In this document: positions 1 through 9,900 of the stretch, piece by piece
How the letters are laid out: each line of letters starts with the position of its first letter
How positions within the stretch are numbered: position 1 is the stretch's first letter
Assembly: GCA_016719615.1 (NCBI GenBank)
Contig: JADJYQ010000001.1
Location: forward strand, 2,120,222-2,184,221
DNA: 64,000 bases
Origin: Saprospiraceae bacterium
GTDB taxonomy: Bacteria; Bacteroidota; Bacteroidia; Chitinophagales; Saprospiraceae
Reading direction: 5' to 3'
Program-made: the position numbers and the translations under genes
The notes under the pieces: generated by a model
What the model saw: only the letters and a program-made list of their open reading frames with translations
The model's database searches: none
What the model was told of the DNA's origin: nothing

Positions 1-957
1 TATTGGACCTAACCAATCCTTCTGGAAATCGCTATAAATACAAAATGGATGGATTTAATAGGACTGATTGATGAGGAACAACGAATGAAGCAACCTATAC
101 GAATCTCAGTTCTGGCCAATATACTTTGAGTATTCGGCCGCGAATAGTTCGAACGTTTGGAGTGAATTACCTGCAAGTATAGAAATTATCATTCATCCCT
201 CCTGGTGGGCTAGTTGGTGGTTCCGAATTTGCATTTTGATCACTGTTATGGGCGGAATTTATTTGTTTTATCAATACCGATTGCGCCAGGCTTTAAAATC
301 CAAGCCATACGAAATCCATTGCAGCAGATTTGCACGACGAAATCGGGAGTACACTAAGTAGTATTTCTTTGGCCAGTTCATTAATTCAGCAAAAAATTAA
401 ATCGAATGAACCAGAAGTAAATGTATTACTCAATAACATCAATCATAATTCTGAGAATATTATGGAATCTATGAGTGATATTGTGTGGGCCGTAAATGTG
501 AAAAATGATCGTTTCGATAGTGTCGTCAACCGCACTGGCCTTCGCATTCGAAATCCTGAACCTCAGAATATCCAGATTCATTTTGATATTCAGCCACAGG
601 TCAATCTACTCGAGTTGAATATGCAGCAGCGAAAAAATGTCTATCTTATTGTAAAAGAAGCTATCAACAATGTTGCAAAATTCTCAAACTGCAAGAACTT
701 CTGGCTCAACATAGCCTATTTAAATAGAAGATTGAGTATAAGTATAAAAAAGACGATGGTAAGGGTTTTGAATACAGCCAGAATGTTGAAGGAATCAATT
801 GCATAAACCCGATGAAGACATCATAAAGAATTTTAGTGGCAACGGACTTTACAATATGCAGAAACGGGCTGAAGATTTGAATGGCAAATTTAGTATTAGC
901 TCAACTCCAAATAAAGGCACACTGATCGAATTCGATTTTATAATTTATTCAGTTTAA
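1..957 (+). pseudogene. Broken sensor histidine kinase (Y_Y_Y / TM / HisKA_3 / HATPase), 5' end outside window
   Basis: This is the C-terminal part of a propeller-type histidine kinase, readable only by changing frame several times. A Y_Y_Y-domain piece (NPSGNRYKYKMDGFN) lies at 18-60 and ends in a stop near 69. A TM helix follows in another frame (about 205-285). The dimerisation/phosphoacceptor helix ADLHDEIGSTLSS starts near 324, with SDIVWAVN after it. ATPase motifs are DDGKGF (about 754) and, after another shift, GNGLYNMQKRAEDL (about 840-890); the last piece ends at a TAA at 955-957. It is a paralogue of the intact kinase at 39372-42305, with the same motif order. It lies directly upstream of a damaged response regulator, so the pair looks like a decayed two-component system. 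Each break could be a one-base sequencing error, but their number and the damaged partner favour decay. Confidence 0.8.
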
Positions 958-1014
958 AAATAAATCAATGAAATCATTGATGTTCATCTCAGATTGTCAT
1001 CTTAAATTTGTCTT

Positions 1015-1531
1015 GTGCAAAATCTAAAAATATCCATTTTTGATGATAACAAACCCAGAAGGGATTTATTGCAATTGTTAATCAATTCAACGACAGGCTT
1101 TAGTTGTAAAAATGTCTATAATGACTGTCGCAATGTACTAAAAGAAATTGCAGCAAATACACCGGATATTATTCTCATGGATATTAATATGCCGCATGTA
1201 GATGGTATTGAAGGATTGAAATTGATAAAGAGCCAATTTCCTTGAAGGAGGAGCTCCGATGACGCCTACTGTAGCCAAGCAGGTCCTTACCTTGTTTAAC
1301 AATAAACACCATCACATTCCAAAAAATGACTTTAACCTTACTGCACGCGAATCAGAAATACTGAAATTCCTGGTAGAAGGCTATAGTTATAAAAAGATTG
1401 CAGAAGAATGTAACGTATCTTATGCAACAGTGAATTCACATATCTGCCATATCTATGAGAAATTACATGTCTCTTCTGGGACGGAAGCAGTAGCGAAAGT
1501 ACTGGAATACAGGATCATCCGAGATAAATAA
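1015..1531 (+). pseudogene. NarL/LuxR-type response regulator with internal deletion
   Basis: The GTG start at 1015 gives a receiver domain beginning QNLKISIFDDN, with the phosphoacceptor aspartate in IILMDINMPH. The frame ends after LIKSQFP at 1245. Reading resumes one frame over at EGGAPMTPTVAKQVL (about 1246), followed by a complete LuxR HTH (LTARESEILKFLVEGYSYKKIAEE... EKLHV) ending at 1531. Compared with the intact paralogue at 38483-39112, about 47 residues of the receiver are missing, from just after the FP of the fourth helix to EGGAPM. The gap, about 140 bp, removes the conserved Thr/Ser and Lys side of the receiver and shifts frame. A deletion of this size is not a homopolymer error. 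The regulator should be non-functional, although the HTH part could be expressed from the ATG at 1259. Confidence 0.8.
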
Positions 1532-1656
1532 ATCAACCACTAAAATAATTTTTCGGTCCCGCGCTTACTCTAACACAAGCCAGTTTAATTTTTCCAGGAT
1601 GAGCGAGTGTATGAAATTTGTATCTAAGTTGTTGATAAAATCAATGCTGAAAAATA

Positions 1657-2384
1657 TCAGTTTATAGGTGATGAGATCTCCTTTAAAAAATACTGATACA
1701 ACAATGCAAATGCAATAGCCAATCCAAAACTAACCAAAGTGCCTATCAGAAAATATTCGGTGAGTTTCCGGTCCTTTGCCCGCGAGAGATCATTAAATCT
1801 GAAAACCGATTTTGCAGCCATCAGCCATCCGATCGCAGGCCATTGATTTAAAACAATAAACCCAAAAACAAATAAACGTTCCAACATCCCTATGTACTTG
1901 CCTGCATTTTTGAGGGATCATCTGCACCGGCGTCTTCAAATTTCCAGGAAGCCAGCAAAAACATCATGATCACAGCGGAAACCCGCGTTATACAAACCAA
2001 GGCAAGTATGAGCAAGATCGTCGCATCTTCAAACAAGAAATCATTTGAGAAACTTACTGAGAAATAATAATGTGCAACTGCAAACAATACAGCAAAATGC
2101 AGGATCTGGTCAGCAAAAAATAAGAATTGGCCACCCCACTTTCCGCTTAAAGTTACCTTCATCAAATCGATCAGGTAATGAGTTCCTGCAACGATGGCTA
2201 TGACCGGCCAATAATCGAAGTTAAATTGAAGCACGATTAGCAACAATAGCGCATGGACCAGTATATGCACATACAAATAAACAGATCTTCCCCGATGCGC
2301 TGCCTTGTCTTTAACCCACTTCTCAGGTTGCAGCACGAAATCTCCAAGCAAATGCGCCAATATTAATAAGAGTAATATGTTCAT
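1657..2384 (-). pseudogene. DUF3307 integral membrane protein, one frameshift
   Basis: Two adjacent minus-strand reading frames form one protein. The N-terminal 164 residues (LLLLILAHLLGDFVLQPEKW, then HILVHALLLL and HYLIDLMK) are the DUF3307 signature, with several hydrophobic helices. The C-terminal 76 residues (MLERLFVFGFIVLNQWPAIG, AAKSVFRFNDLSRAKDRKLT) are the conserved end of the Bacteroidota family. They join if one A is added to the A5 run at 1907-1911, which turns PSKMQAST-stop into PSKNAGKYIGMLERLF. The protein is probably intact in the organism and the break a homopolymer error, but a real frameshift cannot be excluded. It overlaps the satD stop by 4 bp and is the expected downstream partner of SatD. 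Its biochemical function is unknown. Confidence 0.75.
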
Positions 2385-2981
2385 GGTAAGCGTTCCATTT
2401 GTTCCTGAAAATAAATTTCCATCTGCATCACCTCGTCAAAGCCTCCCCTTTTTAAAGCTTCACTCACCGTGCTTTGAGATTTTTTCATTTTTTTAGCGAT
2501 TTCTAATTGACTCTTTCCGGGATTTTCCAGATTCTGGACGATGACTTTACTTACGGCAACACTCCATTCATTCATAGTAAGTAAAGCCAATGAGAACATC
2601 ACATTCAAACTCCTGTCCAAATCCGTTTCTCCCGACAAAATAGCCAAATTTTGCTTTTTTAAGCTATCAAAACATTGACCGGATTTGATAAATGCCTCTC
2701 CGGAGGCTTCAGTGATTTTAACGATTTTCGAGGATTGCTTTCCAGACCGATACCTATGCGCACATCCAATCCGGGCTTTAGCCTGATCCCCGCTTTGATG
2801 TGAATAGCCAATTTCAAAGCCAAGTTCGCTTTTACCGCGATCTGAAAAACTATCGCCTCTGTAAACTTCCCAGTTCTTGCCCTCCGTTCCATATTGGCTC
2901 AGGATCCCTTAAGCTGGGGTAACCAAACGCGCTGTGGTCTGGCTGGGAGGACACAATATCTCCAGTTAAGACTGCAATCAT
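2381..2981 (-). pseudogene. SatD-family protein with C-terminal HTH, frameshifted
   Basis: The ATG at 2981 starts MIAVLTGDIVSSQ, the typical SatD N-terminus. Other family segments appear in different frames: WEVYRGDSF, then IKAGIRLKPGLDVRIGIGL, EASGEAFIKSGQCFDSL, and finally the 88-residue C-terminus with NEWSVAVSKVI and the HTH helix KSQLEIAKKMKKSQSTVSEALKR (split here for length: QLEIAKKMKK / SQSTVSEALKR). One break fits a missing G in the GGG run near 2907; others lie between about 2650 and 2870. The C-terminal HTH suggests the protein senses something and controls its own operon with DUF3307. A palindrome lies just upstream of the start. SatD was named in Streptococcus for acid tolerance; its role here is unknown. 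Confidence 0.7.
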
Positions 2982-3001
2982 AGATCATATTTGTCTATGC
3001 A

Positions 3002-3035
3002 AATATCGCTTTATAGACGATATTTCACAATATCG
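3002..3035. promoter_or_regulatory. Operator-like inverted repeats upstream of satD
   Basis: Three copies of the heptamer AATATCG/CGATATT lie 21 to 54 bases upstream of the satD ATG. Two of them form a perfect 18-bp palindrome, CGATATTTCACAATATCG, at 3018-3035, and 3002-3008 pairs with 3018-3024 across 9 bases. A fourth partial copy (CGATA) is at 3046-3050. The position and symmetry fit a dimeric HTH repressor site, possibly for SatD itself. The operator role is inferred. Confidence 0.5.
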
Positions 3036-3272
3036 TTCTTAAATACGATAAAATAAAATTTTTCGGCTAGATTCGAACGATGGTGAAGAATGTACCGTTT
3101 TTACCAAATAAATGCAGGTAAGCATTCAATGGAAATTGCTAAAGCGATATAAATGCTTGTATATTTTAAATACAGGTGAATCTTTGCTTTTTTATTTCAA
3201 TACATTCACCAACGTCGAAAGCTCGAATTCAGCAAAAGCTTCAGACGAATCAGATTTAGAACGTTTACCCAA

Positions 3273-3301
3273 GGATGATATCACAAATTGTGATATCATC
3301 C
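3273..3301. repeat. 29-bp near-perfect palindrome
   Basis: 14-base arms (left arm GGATGATATCACAA) flank one central base. No T-run follows, so a simple terminator is unlikely. It could be a protein-binding site or a cruciform. Confidence 0.6.
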
Positions 3302-3487
3302 CTCCCTAGTCAATCAAGCAATTTTAAAATATAAATTGTAGGGTTTACAATTATGCCTGAATTTAGGTTATTTAGGGTATAACTAATGATTCAAATATTA
3401 TGATTCATCAAATATTTGGGGGAAGCATCTCAATTCCACCTCTTTCTGAGGTCGCTAATTGCGTCCTCAAACTTCAAATGTATAGTG

Positions 3488-3544
3488 ACTTTCTGATACA
3501 GAAAGTAATACATATTGATAATCAACATTTTATACTAGTATAAA
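3488..3544. promoter_or_regulatory. Paired inverted repeats upstream of abiE pair
   Basis: Two separate dyads: 8-bp arms around ATA at 3488-3506, and the perfect palindrome TTTATACTAGTATAAA at 3529-3544, about 180 bases before the abiEi ATG. AbiEi antitoxins are known to autoregulate by binding inverted repeats in their promoter, so these are candidate operators. This is inference only. Confidence 0.35.
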
Positions 3545-3720
3545 TAAGGCACAATTTTGTATTTCTTTACTGAAAGGTCAAGCTTTCTTCTCTATATAAA
3601 GAAACACTACATAATTATATTTGCTTGTTTATCTGTTATTTATAATATTTTTTGCATGAATTATGAACTATATTTTATATATTTTGGTTTAAATACTGTA
3701 AATTTGTGAATCATAGAAAC

Positions 3721-4290
3721 ATGGAACGCAAAATACTTGAATTAAAAGCAAAACTTAAACCAGGTACAGTTTACCGAGGGAAGATCTATTACTTTGGTCT
3801 AAATTGATAGATAGACATTTGGAGCAACTTCATGATGATGGCATCGTAGAAAAATTATCTCAAGGGCTTTACTATGTTCCTGAAAAGAGTGTCTTTGGCA
3901 ATGTACCTCCAGATGAAAAAAACTTGTAAGCGCCCTTTCTTAAAGAGGATCATTTTAATAACCTCGTTTAATGCCTACAATAGCCTTGGTTTAGGAACTA
4001 CACAATTGTACAATGAACGAATAGTTTATAACCGGAAACGTCATGGCGTAGTAAAATTGGGTAACGTTCTTTCATTTTCATAAAAGTTTGCCTTTCCAAA
4101 AAAAGCAACAGAAGAATATTTAATAGTTGAATTAGTAAATAATCTTGACCATTTAGCAGAAGATCAGGAAATGGTATTGACAAAGGTAAAGCTAAAGGCT
4201 CAGCAAATGAATAAACGAAATCTGAACCGCAATCTCAATCTTTATGGTAATGTAAGAACAAAAAAACTTCTTACTGCTGCATTTGCTTAA
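3721..4290 (+). pseudogene. AbiEi-like (DUF6088) antitoxin, frameshifted
   Basis: The ATG at 3721 gives MERKILELKAKLKPGTVYRG. The expected continuation (LLLWSKLIDRHLEQLHDDGI, VEKLSQGLYYVPEKSVFG, NVPPDEKNLVSAFLK) is in a second frame, and SFNAYNSLGLGTTQLYNER, NRKRHGVVKLGNV and the C-terminus ELVNNLDHLAEDQEMVLTK ... LLTAAFA need further shifts. The first break is repaired by adding one A near 3776. The winged-helix N-terminus followed by the ThrGln-rich middle is typical of DUF6088/AbiEi antitoxins of type IV toxin-antitoxin systems, which act as transcriptional autorepressors. The toxin gene starts 10 bases after this stop. With four or more breaks the gene is either inactive or badly sequenced. 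Confidence 0.7.
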
Positions 4291-4300
4291 TTTATATTAC

Positions 4301-5252
4301 ATGAAAAAGGTTTACTTACATAATCATGCCGAATTTGAAAAATATTATCCGTATTCTTAGTGATGAAATGAATATAGATGCTGGACTAATTGAAAAGGAT
4401 TATTGGATTATGCACGTATTATACGCTTTAAAAGTAAACGGATATGAATATGAATTGAAGGGAGGAACATCCCTATCGAAAGGATATAAAATCATAGAAA
4501 GATTTTCAGAGGACATTGATATTCACATTCATCCGCCAACGGGTTTGGAATTAAATTTAAATCCCAATAATACCAATCCAGCTACATTAGCAAAGAGAAT
4601 TAAATTTTATGATGACTTGTCCGAGGAGTTTGAAATCGAGGGTATTTCTAAAATAATTAGGATCACGAATTTGATAATGATAAAACTTATTTAAGTGGGG
4701 AATAAGGTTATTATATAAAAATTATTTTCCATCAACAGCAGGAGCAAAAGAAGGAGTTCTCCTCGAGGTCGGATTTGATAAAGCGGCTCCCAATAAAAAG
4801 ATTACTATTTCTTCCTGGACTTATGATAGGGCTATATCGCAAATTCAGTCCGAGATAATTGATAATAGAGCAATTGATATACCCTGCTATCACCCAGATA
4901 TACCTTTATCGAAAAGCTTCAAACAATAGCAACAAAATTTAGAAATGAATTGGAATCCGGGGAAATCAAGCAAAATTTTCTTAGACAATACTATGATGTA
5001 GCAATGCTTTTGCAACACGAACAGTTAAGAATTTATTGGTACTCCTCAGTATCAAGAACATAAAAAATTAAGGTTCCCCAAAACTGATTTTGATATCCCA
5101 ATTAAGGAAAACGAAGCCTTTCTATTGGCAAATCGCGAGTTAGAGATAAATTTAAAGAAAGATATGAATCTACGAAAAGTCTTTACTATTCAGGACAACC
5201 TGATTTTGATGATTTACTGAGAATCATTCATTCGAACATCGAGAGACTCTAA
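4301..5252 (+). pseudogene. AbiEii-like nucleotidyltransferase toxin, frameshifted
   Basis: The family start is probably the ATG at 4301 (MKKVYLHNHAEFE). It joins the following frame if one A is removed from the A5 run at 4338-4342, giving IIRILSDEMNIDAGLIEKDY. The nucleotidyltransferase core follows: LKGGTSLSKGY (the GGTxLSK motif) and SEDIDIHI (the Asp-x-Asp metal site). Later blocks (LLEVGFDKAAPNKKITISSW, FIEKLQTIATKFRNELESG, NFLRQYYDVAMLL, GTPQYQEHKKLRFPKTDF, LLRIIHSNIERL) are spread over several frames and end at 5252. AbiEii toxins are cytoplasmic nucleotidyltransferases that block growth and can give phage abortive infection. As it stands the gene cannot make a full-length toxin. Confidence 0.7.
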
Positions 5253-5378
5253 TGTTAAAATTGGAATTATGTCTCCATTCGAATTTAGACAAATTAAGCT
5301 TGTTCATAGCCAACTAGGCCATTAAAATCAACATTCAGCTAAAATTATCATATGTTTTTGTGAATTTGTATAAATTTA

Positions 5379-6755
5379 TTACTTTCCGATACAAAACTTA
5401 CTAAATATATTCCCCAAAATCTCTTCCGTGTGAATTTCCCCACTAATTTCCGAAAGTTCATAACTCATTCGACGGATTGACTGTGCCAACAGATCGGTAG
5501 CCTCGTTGGTAACTAACAGTCGTTCGGCATCTTGTAATGCATACTGGGCTTGTACGAGCGACTTCATGTGCCGCGCATTGATGGCAAAGGGAATGGATTC
5601 CAGGTGACAATTGCCGGTACCTAGTTGAAACAATTCATTTATGAGAATTTCCTTATGGAGTCCGGATTTAGCTGCTAAAGATATTAAGATACAATGTTCT
5701 GGAAGAATATCGGTATATGATTGCATTTTATATTCGGGATACAAATCCATTTTATTGGCAATAACGATTACTTTTGAACCATATGTTTTTAAAGCATCAA
5801 TCTCTAACTTTAAACTTGTAGCATCCAGTTCGCCGGGATCAAAAACGTAGATCAAAATATCGGCCTGTTTTATTTTCTCCTTTGCGCGGACTACCCCCAG
5901 TTGCTCGATCTTGTCCTCAGACTCTCTAAGCCCGGCTGTATCGATAAAATGAAATAACAATCCGCGAATATTTGCCCGTTCTTCGATCGTATCCCTTGTA
6001 GTACCGGGTATGTCAGATACTAACGCCCGTTCGTCATTGAGTAAAAGATTCAGCAAAGTTGATTTACAGGCATTTGGTTTTCCTGCAATCACCGTCAGTA
6101 TTCCAGTGCGAATGGCATTTCCTAATTGAAAACTATCCAGCAATCCTGGATGCGTTTATTTATTTGGTTCAATAATTTTTAAAACCAGCCAGTCAGCAAA
6201 TTCCACATCTTCACTAAAATCAAGTTCCAATTCAATGAGACTTTGAAACTGCAACAATTGACTTCTTAGTTCCGCGATTTCATTCCGGATACTTCCTTTC
6301 AATTGATTCAATGCCAGCCTATGTGCAGCTTCCGTTTCTGAAGCAATCAAGTCGGCCACTGCCTCCGCCTGTGATAGATCCATTTTTCCATTGAGAAATG
6401 CGCGCTGTGTAAATTCGCCAGGCATTGCCAATTCTGCCCCATGTCGAGTCACAAGATTTAATAAACGATGGATGATAAATACAGAACCATGACACTGATT
6501 TCGACCACATCTTCACCGGTGTAAGAATGTGGTGCTTTGAATACAGTTACCAAAACTTCATCTAAATCCAAACCTGCTTCATCCCGTATTTTGCCAAATA
6601 AACATTGCGGTGAATTGCTGGATTGTATATTTTAACTGAAAATATTGCTTTCAAAATCGCAACAGATTTTTCACCCGACATTCTTATTACCGCAATGGCA
6701 CTCATTCCGGGTGCAGTGCTTAAGGCGACAATCGGTGTAGATTCCTTGTGATCAT
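5379..6755 (-). pseudogene. mnmE: tRNA modification GTPase MnmE, several frameshifts and altered P-loop
   Basis: MnmE makes the 5-carboxymethylaminomethyl group on wobble U34 with MnmG. All parts are present in order but in different frames. The N-terminal folate-binding domain is STPIVALSTAPGMSAIAVIR (start ATG 6755 if one A is added), followed by HSYTGEDVVEIS and GSVFIIHRLLNLVTRHGAEL. The helical domain contains MPGEFTQRAFLNGKMDLSQA. The inserted GTPase has G2 PGTTRDT, G3 DTAGLRES and G4 NKMD, and the C-terminus is the canonical FCIGK. The P-loop reads GKPNACKST; the family has Gly where this has Cys (codon at 6066-6068), and that Gly is needed for nucleotide binding. MnmE is nearly universal, so five or so breaks point to poor local consensus unless another copy exists. 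Confidence 0.85.
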
Positions 6756-6871
6756 TTTATAAAATACATGCAAAGCTAAATGGTTTTCTTCTATTCGTTA
6801 ATTTAGGATTTTGATAAGGTGTGGATGAATATGTAATGGGGTTATGTGGTTTTCAATTCATGCTTGCGTTG

Positions 6872-6963
6872 GGGTTCCCGCAGATTTCCGCAGATTTAGT
6901 TCCCGCAGAAAGCGCAGATTGGCTTCATCCTACAGAATTTATCTGCGAAATCAGCGGGAACCC
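6872..6963. repeat. Dispersed-type palindromic element (CCCGCAGATTT / AAATCAGCGGG)
   Basis: The left arm at 6872-6895 (GGGTTCCCGCAGATTT...) pairs, with two differences, with the right arm at 6941-6963 (...AAATCAGCGGGAACCC). Two further partial copies of CCGCAGATT lie between them (6888-6920). It sits in the spacer between mnmE and the next gene, where I see no coding sequence. The structure resembles REP/BIME-like intergenic elements; copy number in the genome cannot be judged from one window. Confidence 0.6.
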
Positions 6964-7115
6964 TTCATGCATTCAAAAGTACCCCAACAGCCACTCACTT
7001 TCATCACACACCATGCGGAAACTTATTTGCCATCCTTTTTGTTGAATCTTATGGATGTATATCCATTTGAATATTACCATGAGAAGGCATAACTTTGCCG
7101 CTAAACAAACGATAA

Positions 7116-7607
7116 ATGAGCATTAAAGAGCAAATGGTCACCAGCGGAAAAAAATGGTGGCGTTATATAAAAATTACGTTCATGATTTTAGTGGCTTTGG
7201 GTTTAGCTTTATTGCTTTACCTGTTTTTCGCCGATTACAGCGAAGGCACACGCACAGGATACGTAACGAAAATCAGTCACAAGGGATATGTTTTCAAAAC
7301 TTATGAAGGTGAATTGAATTTTGGATTCTTTGGAGGCACTGCTACCAAAGGTTTACCATCTGATAATGTTTGGTATTTTTCTGTGACCAATTCTAAAGTA
7401 GCAAAAGATGTTGAAGAAGCCTCCAAATCAGGTAGCAAAGTCACCTTACACTATAAACAAAAATACATTAAAATTTCACTGCGTGGGGATACCGAATATT
7501 TGGTTTATAAAGTAGAAGGCTTGCATCAAGCTCAACCCGCAACACAAACACCACCGCCGGCAAATCCACAAATTTTACCGGGTGCTTCACCAGATACGAG
7601 CCGTTAA
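7116..7607 (+). CDS. Membrane-anchored conserved hypothetical protein
   Basis: 163 residues. A short cytoplasmic N-terminus (MSIKEQMVTSGKKWWRYIK) precedes one TM helix at about 20-40 (ITFMILVALGLALLLYLFF). A compact beta-rich domain follows (EGTRTGYVTKISHKGYVFKT, FGFFGGTATKG, NVWYFSV, KVTLHYKQKY), ending in a Pro/Gln-rich tail. The G-Y-V-x-K-I-S-x-K-G-x-x-F-K-T-x-E-G pattern is seen in short Bacteroidota proteins of unknown function. It stands alone on the + strand and its stop overlaps the feoB stop by 4 bp (convergent). No enzyme motif is visible. Confidence 0.75.
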   Translation: MSIKEQMVTSGKKWWRYIKITFMILVALGLALLLYLFFADYSEGTRTGYVTKISHKGYVFKTYEGELNFGFFGGTATKGLPSDNVWYFSVTNSKVAKDVEEASKSGSKVTLHYKQKYIKISLRGDTEYLVYKVEGLHQAQPATQTPPPANPQILPGASPDTSR

Positions 7608-9674
7608 AAAAAATGATAGGCTAACCAGGAGCTGAGATAAGCAAGTGCTCCCATATAAACAAATTGAATTACAGGCCACTTCCTGCTCTTTGTTTCTTTC
7701 CACATGACGGCAAATGTACTCATGCATTGCATGGCAAATGCATAAAAGAGGATCAATGACAAACTTGTTTTTGAATTATAAAATACAGATCCATCCGGTC
7801 GCAATTCCTGCGCCATTTTTTGTCTCAATAAAACTTCATTTTCAGAAGTACCCAAACTGTAAATAGTTGACATGGTTCCTACAAAAACTTCACGGGCTGC
7901 AAATGAAGTGATCAATGCAATGGAAATTTTCCAATCAAATCCGAGCGGTTCAAATACAGGCTCTATAAATTTTCCAATTTTTCCGGCAAAAGAATGCTCC
8001 AACTTCGTAGCATCTATTTCATTTTCCAATTGTATCGGATCTAATTGTTCTAATCTGCCTTTTTCCCGCAAATCCGTTTCAACTTGTTGCAATTCGCCAC
8101 TCCAGGAAAAGCTCGCCAAAAACCACAAAACTACACTGATGATCAAAATGATGCTCCCGGCTTGCATGACAAATGTTCTCACTTTATCATAAACAACCAG
8201 CAGAACATTCTTCAAACTAGGCCATCGATAGTCCGGAAGTTGTAAAATCAAATAACTCAAATCATCTGATTTTACAAAAAATCGAATGATCGCAGCTGTA
8301 AGCAAAGCCAAAAGTATACCCAGGCAGTACAATCCCATGAATGCAATGCCCTGACTGTTGAATATTCCAAAAACTTCTTCATAGGGCACCACAAAACCTA
8401 TCAATGCGGTGTATACCGGAATACGGGCAGAACATGGAATCAGCGGGATCACAAACATGGTGACCAAACGATCTCTTTTATTATTGATATTTCGCGTTGA
8501 CAAGATGGCCGGAATTGCACATGCTCCGCCACTGATCAATCCAACCAGTGATCTTCCATTTAATCCGAATTTCCGGAGAATGTGATCAAACATGTAAACA
8601 ACCCGGGCCATGTATCCCAATTCTTCCATCCATCCGATTAATAAAAACAACAAGGCAATTTGCGGTATAAAAACAAGTACGCCACTCAATCCCGGAATGA
8701 TCCCTTTTAGAATTAAATCGGACAACCATCCATGAGGAAGCATTTCACTCAATACACCTTGTAAAGAAGCAAATGCGGATTCTATATAATCCATCGGGAT
8801 AGATGCCCAGGAAAAAATGGCCTGAAAGACCAAAAACATGACCATTGTAAAAAAAACAGCCCCAAGCATAGGATGTGTTAGCCACCGATCCAATCGCAAT
8901 GTCCGCGTATTGAGTTGTTCAGCGCCTCCTAATTTATTTTCTGCAATCCAGGATTCAATCAAGTGATACCTCGACATTGTTTCCTCAATTTGGAGGCTCA
9001 GTGATTTTTTTGTCAAATGTCTGCTGGGATGTAAATTCATCAATTCTTTGTGCGTAGTGTTTCCATAAATAAAAATGATATGGAGCTTGTTGGTCCTTCG
9101 ATTGCTCAAATTCTTCAAGAAGTTCAGGCGAGAGTTTAAAAAATATTTCTTTGGCACTTGCATTTTCAATGAATGCTCTTAAATTTTTGATTTCTGTTTT
9201 GAGCAATTCAAGATTCAATGCGGTTTTTGTGCTCACCGGAATTGTTTTACATAACAGTTTCTGCTCCATAAATCGCTTGTGCACGTCAATGGTCTTTTGA
9301 TCGACCTGATCGCAATTGCTTAAACACACTAACACCGGTATTTTCAAATCGATGATCTGGGTGAGCAGCAACAACTGCTTATCCAGCAATTGTATATCAG
9401 CGATGTACAATATAGCATCCGGTTGAAAAGAAGCTTTTTCATCCAGCAAAGCCTGGGTAAGCAAAAATTCATCGGATGTATTCGAATGCAAACTATATGC
9501 TCCCGGAAAATCTATGATTTCGATAGGTTCATGATGTAAGCCTTTAATGACTCCCGAATGTACTTCAACGGTAACTCCCGGGTAATTACCTACTTTTTGA
9601 TGGAGTCCCGTCAAAGCGTTAAAAACACTCGACTTACCACTATTCGGGTTGCCAATTAATGCCAACTTAAGCAT
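7604..9674 (-). pseudogene. feoB: Ferrous iron transporter FeoB, single homopolymer frameshift
   Basis: FeoB imports Fe(II) across the inner membrane. The N-terminal G domain starts at 9674: P-loop GNPNSGKSS, G2 NYPGVTVE, G3 DFPGAYS, and an SNCD box where other families have NxxD. The frame ends at 8985, but the protein continues one frame over (KKSLSLQIEETMSRYHLIES) if one base is removed from the A7 run at 9005-9011. The rest is the membrane part: FQAIFSWASIPMDYIESAF, the conserved Gate segment GACAIPAI with flanking Cys (LIPCSARIPVY), SFAAREVFVGTMSTIY and several TM helices. Total length is about 690 residues, normal for the family. It lies 31 bp after feoA in one operon. The lone break in a run of seven A suggests a sequencing error in a working gene. 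Confidence 0.85.
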
Positions 9675-9705
9675 GGTGAGTGTTTAAATCCAATTCTTCG
9701 AGTTC

Positions 9706-9900
9706 TCATTCCTGAAATTCATCCTCTCTCAAGGCAAAATGACATCTGTCGACCGAAACATAAAAAGCTCCGCCCCAGGGTGACTTTCTCCATACATGTA
9801 GGGTTCTGCCCGGATATAGTCCCAAACTGATGATTCGGGCAGCCAATACCGGGTCCTTGATACCTTTGATGATAAAACTACGAGCTAAAAATGCTTCCAC
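9706..9900 (-). CDS. feoA: FeoA family protein
   Basis: A 64-residue protein with the SH3-like FeoA fold: an N-terminal strand (EAFLARSFIIKGIKD), the helix DPVLAARIISLGLYPGRTL, then WGGAFYVSVDRCHFALREDE. FeoA is a small cytoplasmic partner needed for FeoB function. It is the first gene of the feoAB operon, 31 bp ahead of feoB on the same strand. Its length and motif spacing are normal, and no break is visible. Regulation, for example by Fur, could not be read from the upstream sequence. Confidence 0.85.
   Translation of the reverse strand: MEAFLARSFIIKGIKDPVLAARIISLGLYPGRTLHVWRKSPWGGAFYVSVDRCHFALREDEFQE

Larger units (their letters stand above)
3051..3720. other. 670-base intergenic region with three palindromes, no convincing gene
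   Basis: AT-rich spacer between the divergent satD and abiEi units. I see no protein family in it. It holds a 29-bp inverted repeat with 14-bp arms (3273-3301), a hairpin ACTTTCTG-ATA-CAGAAAGT (3488-3506) and a perfect 16-bp palindrome (3529-3544). A Bacteroidota -7-like box, TAAATTTG, lies at 3699-3706, directly before the abiEi start, but no -33 TTTG is correctly spaced. Confidence 0.6.

Noticed and set aside
3112..3309. 65-codon open frame before the 29-bp palindrome
   Set aside because: No family resemblance, low-complexity composition, ends inside the palindrome.
4326..4694. AbiEii start at ATG 4326
   Set aside because: The family N-terminus (MKKVYLHNHAEFE) begins at 4301 in another frame and joins through an A-run indel.
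9012..9169. N-terminal extension of the FeoB membrane part
   Set aside because: This stretch is out-of-frame translation of the G domain; the true join is at the A7 run 9005-9011.
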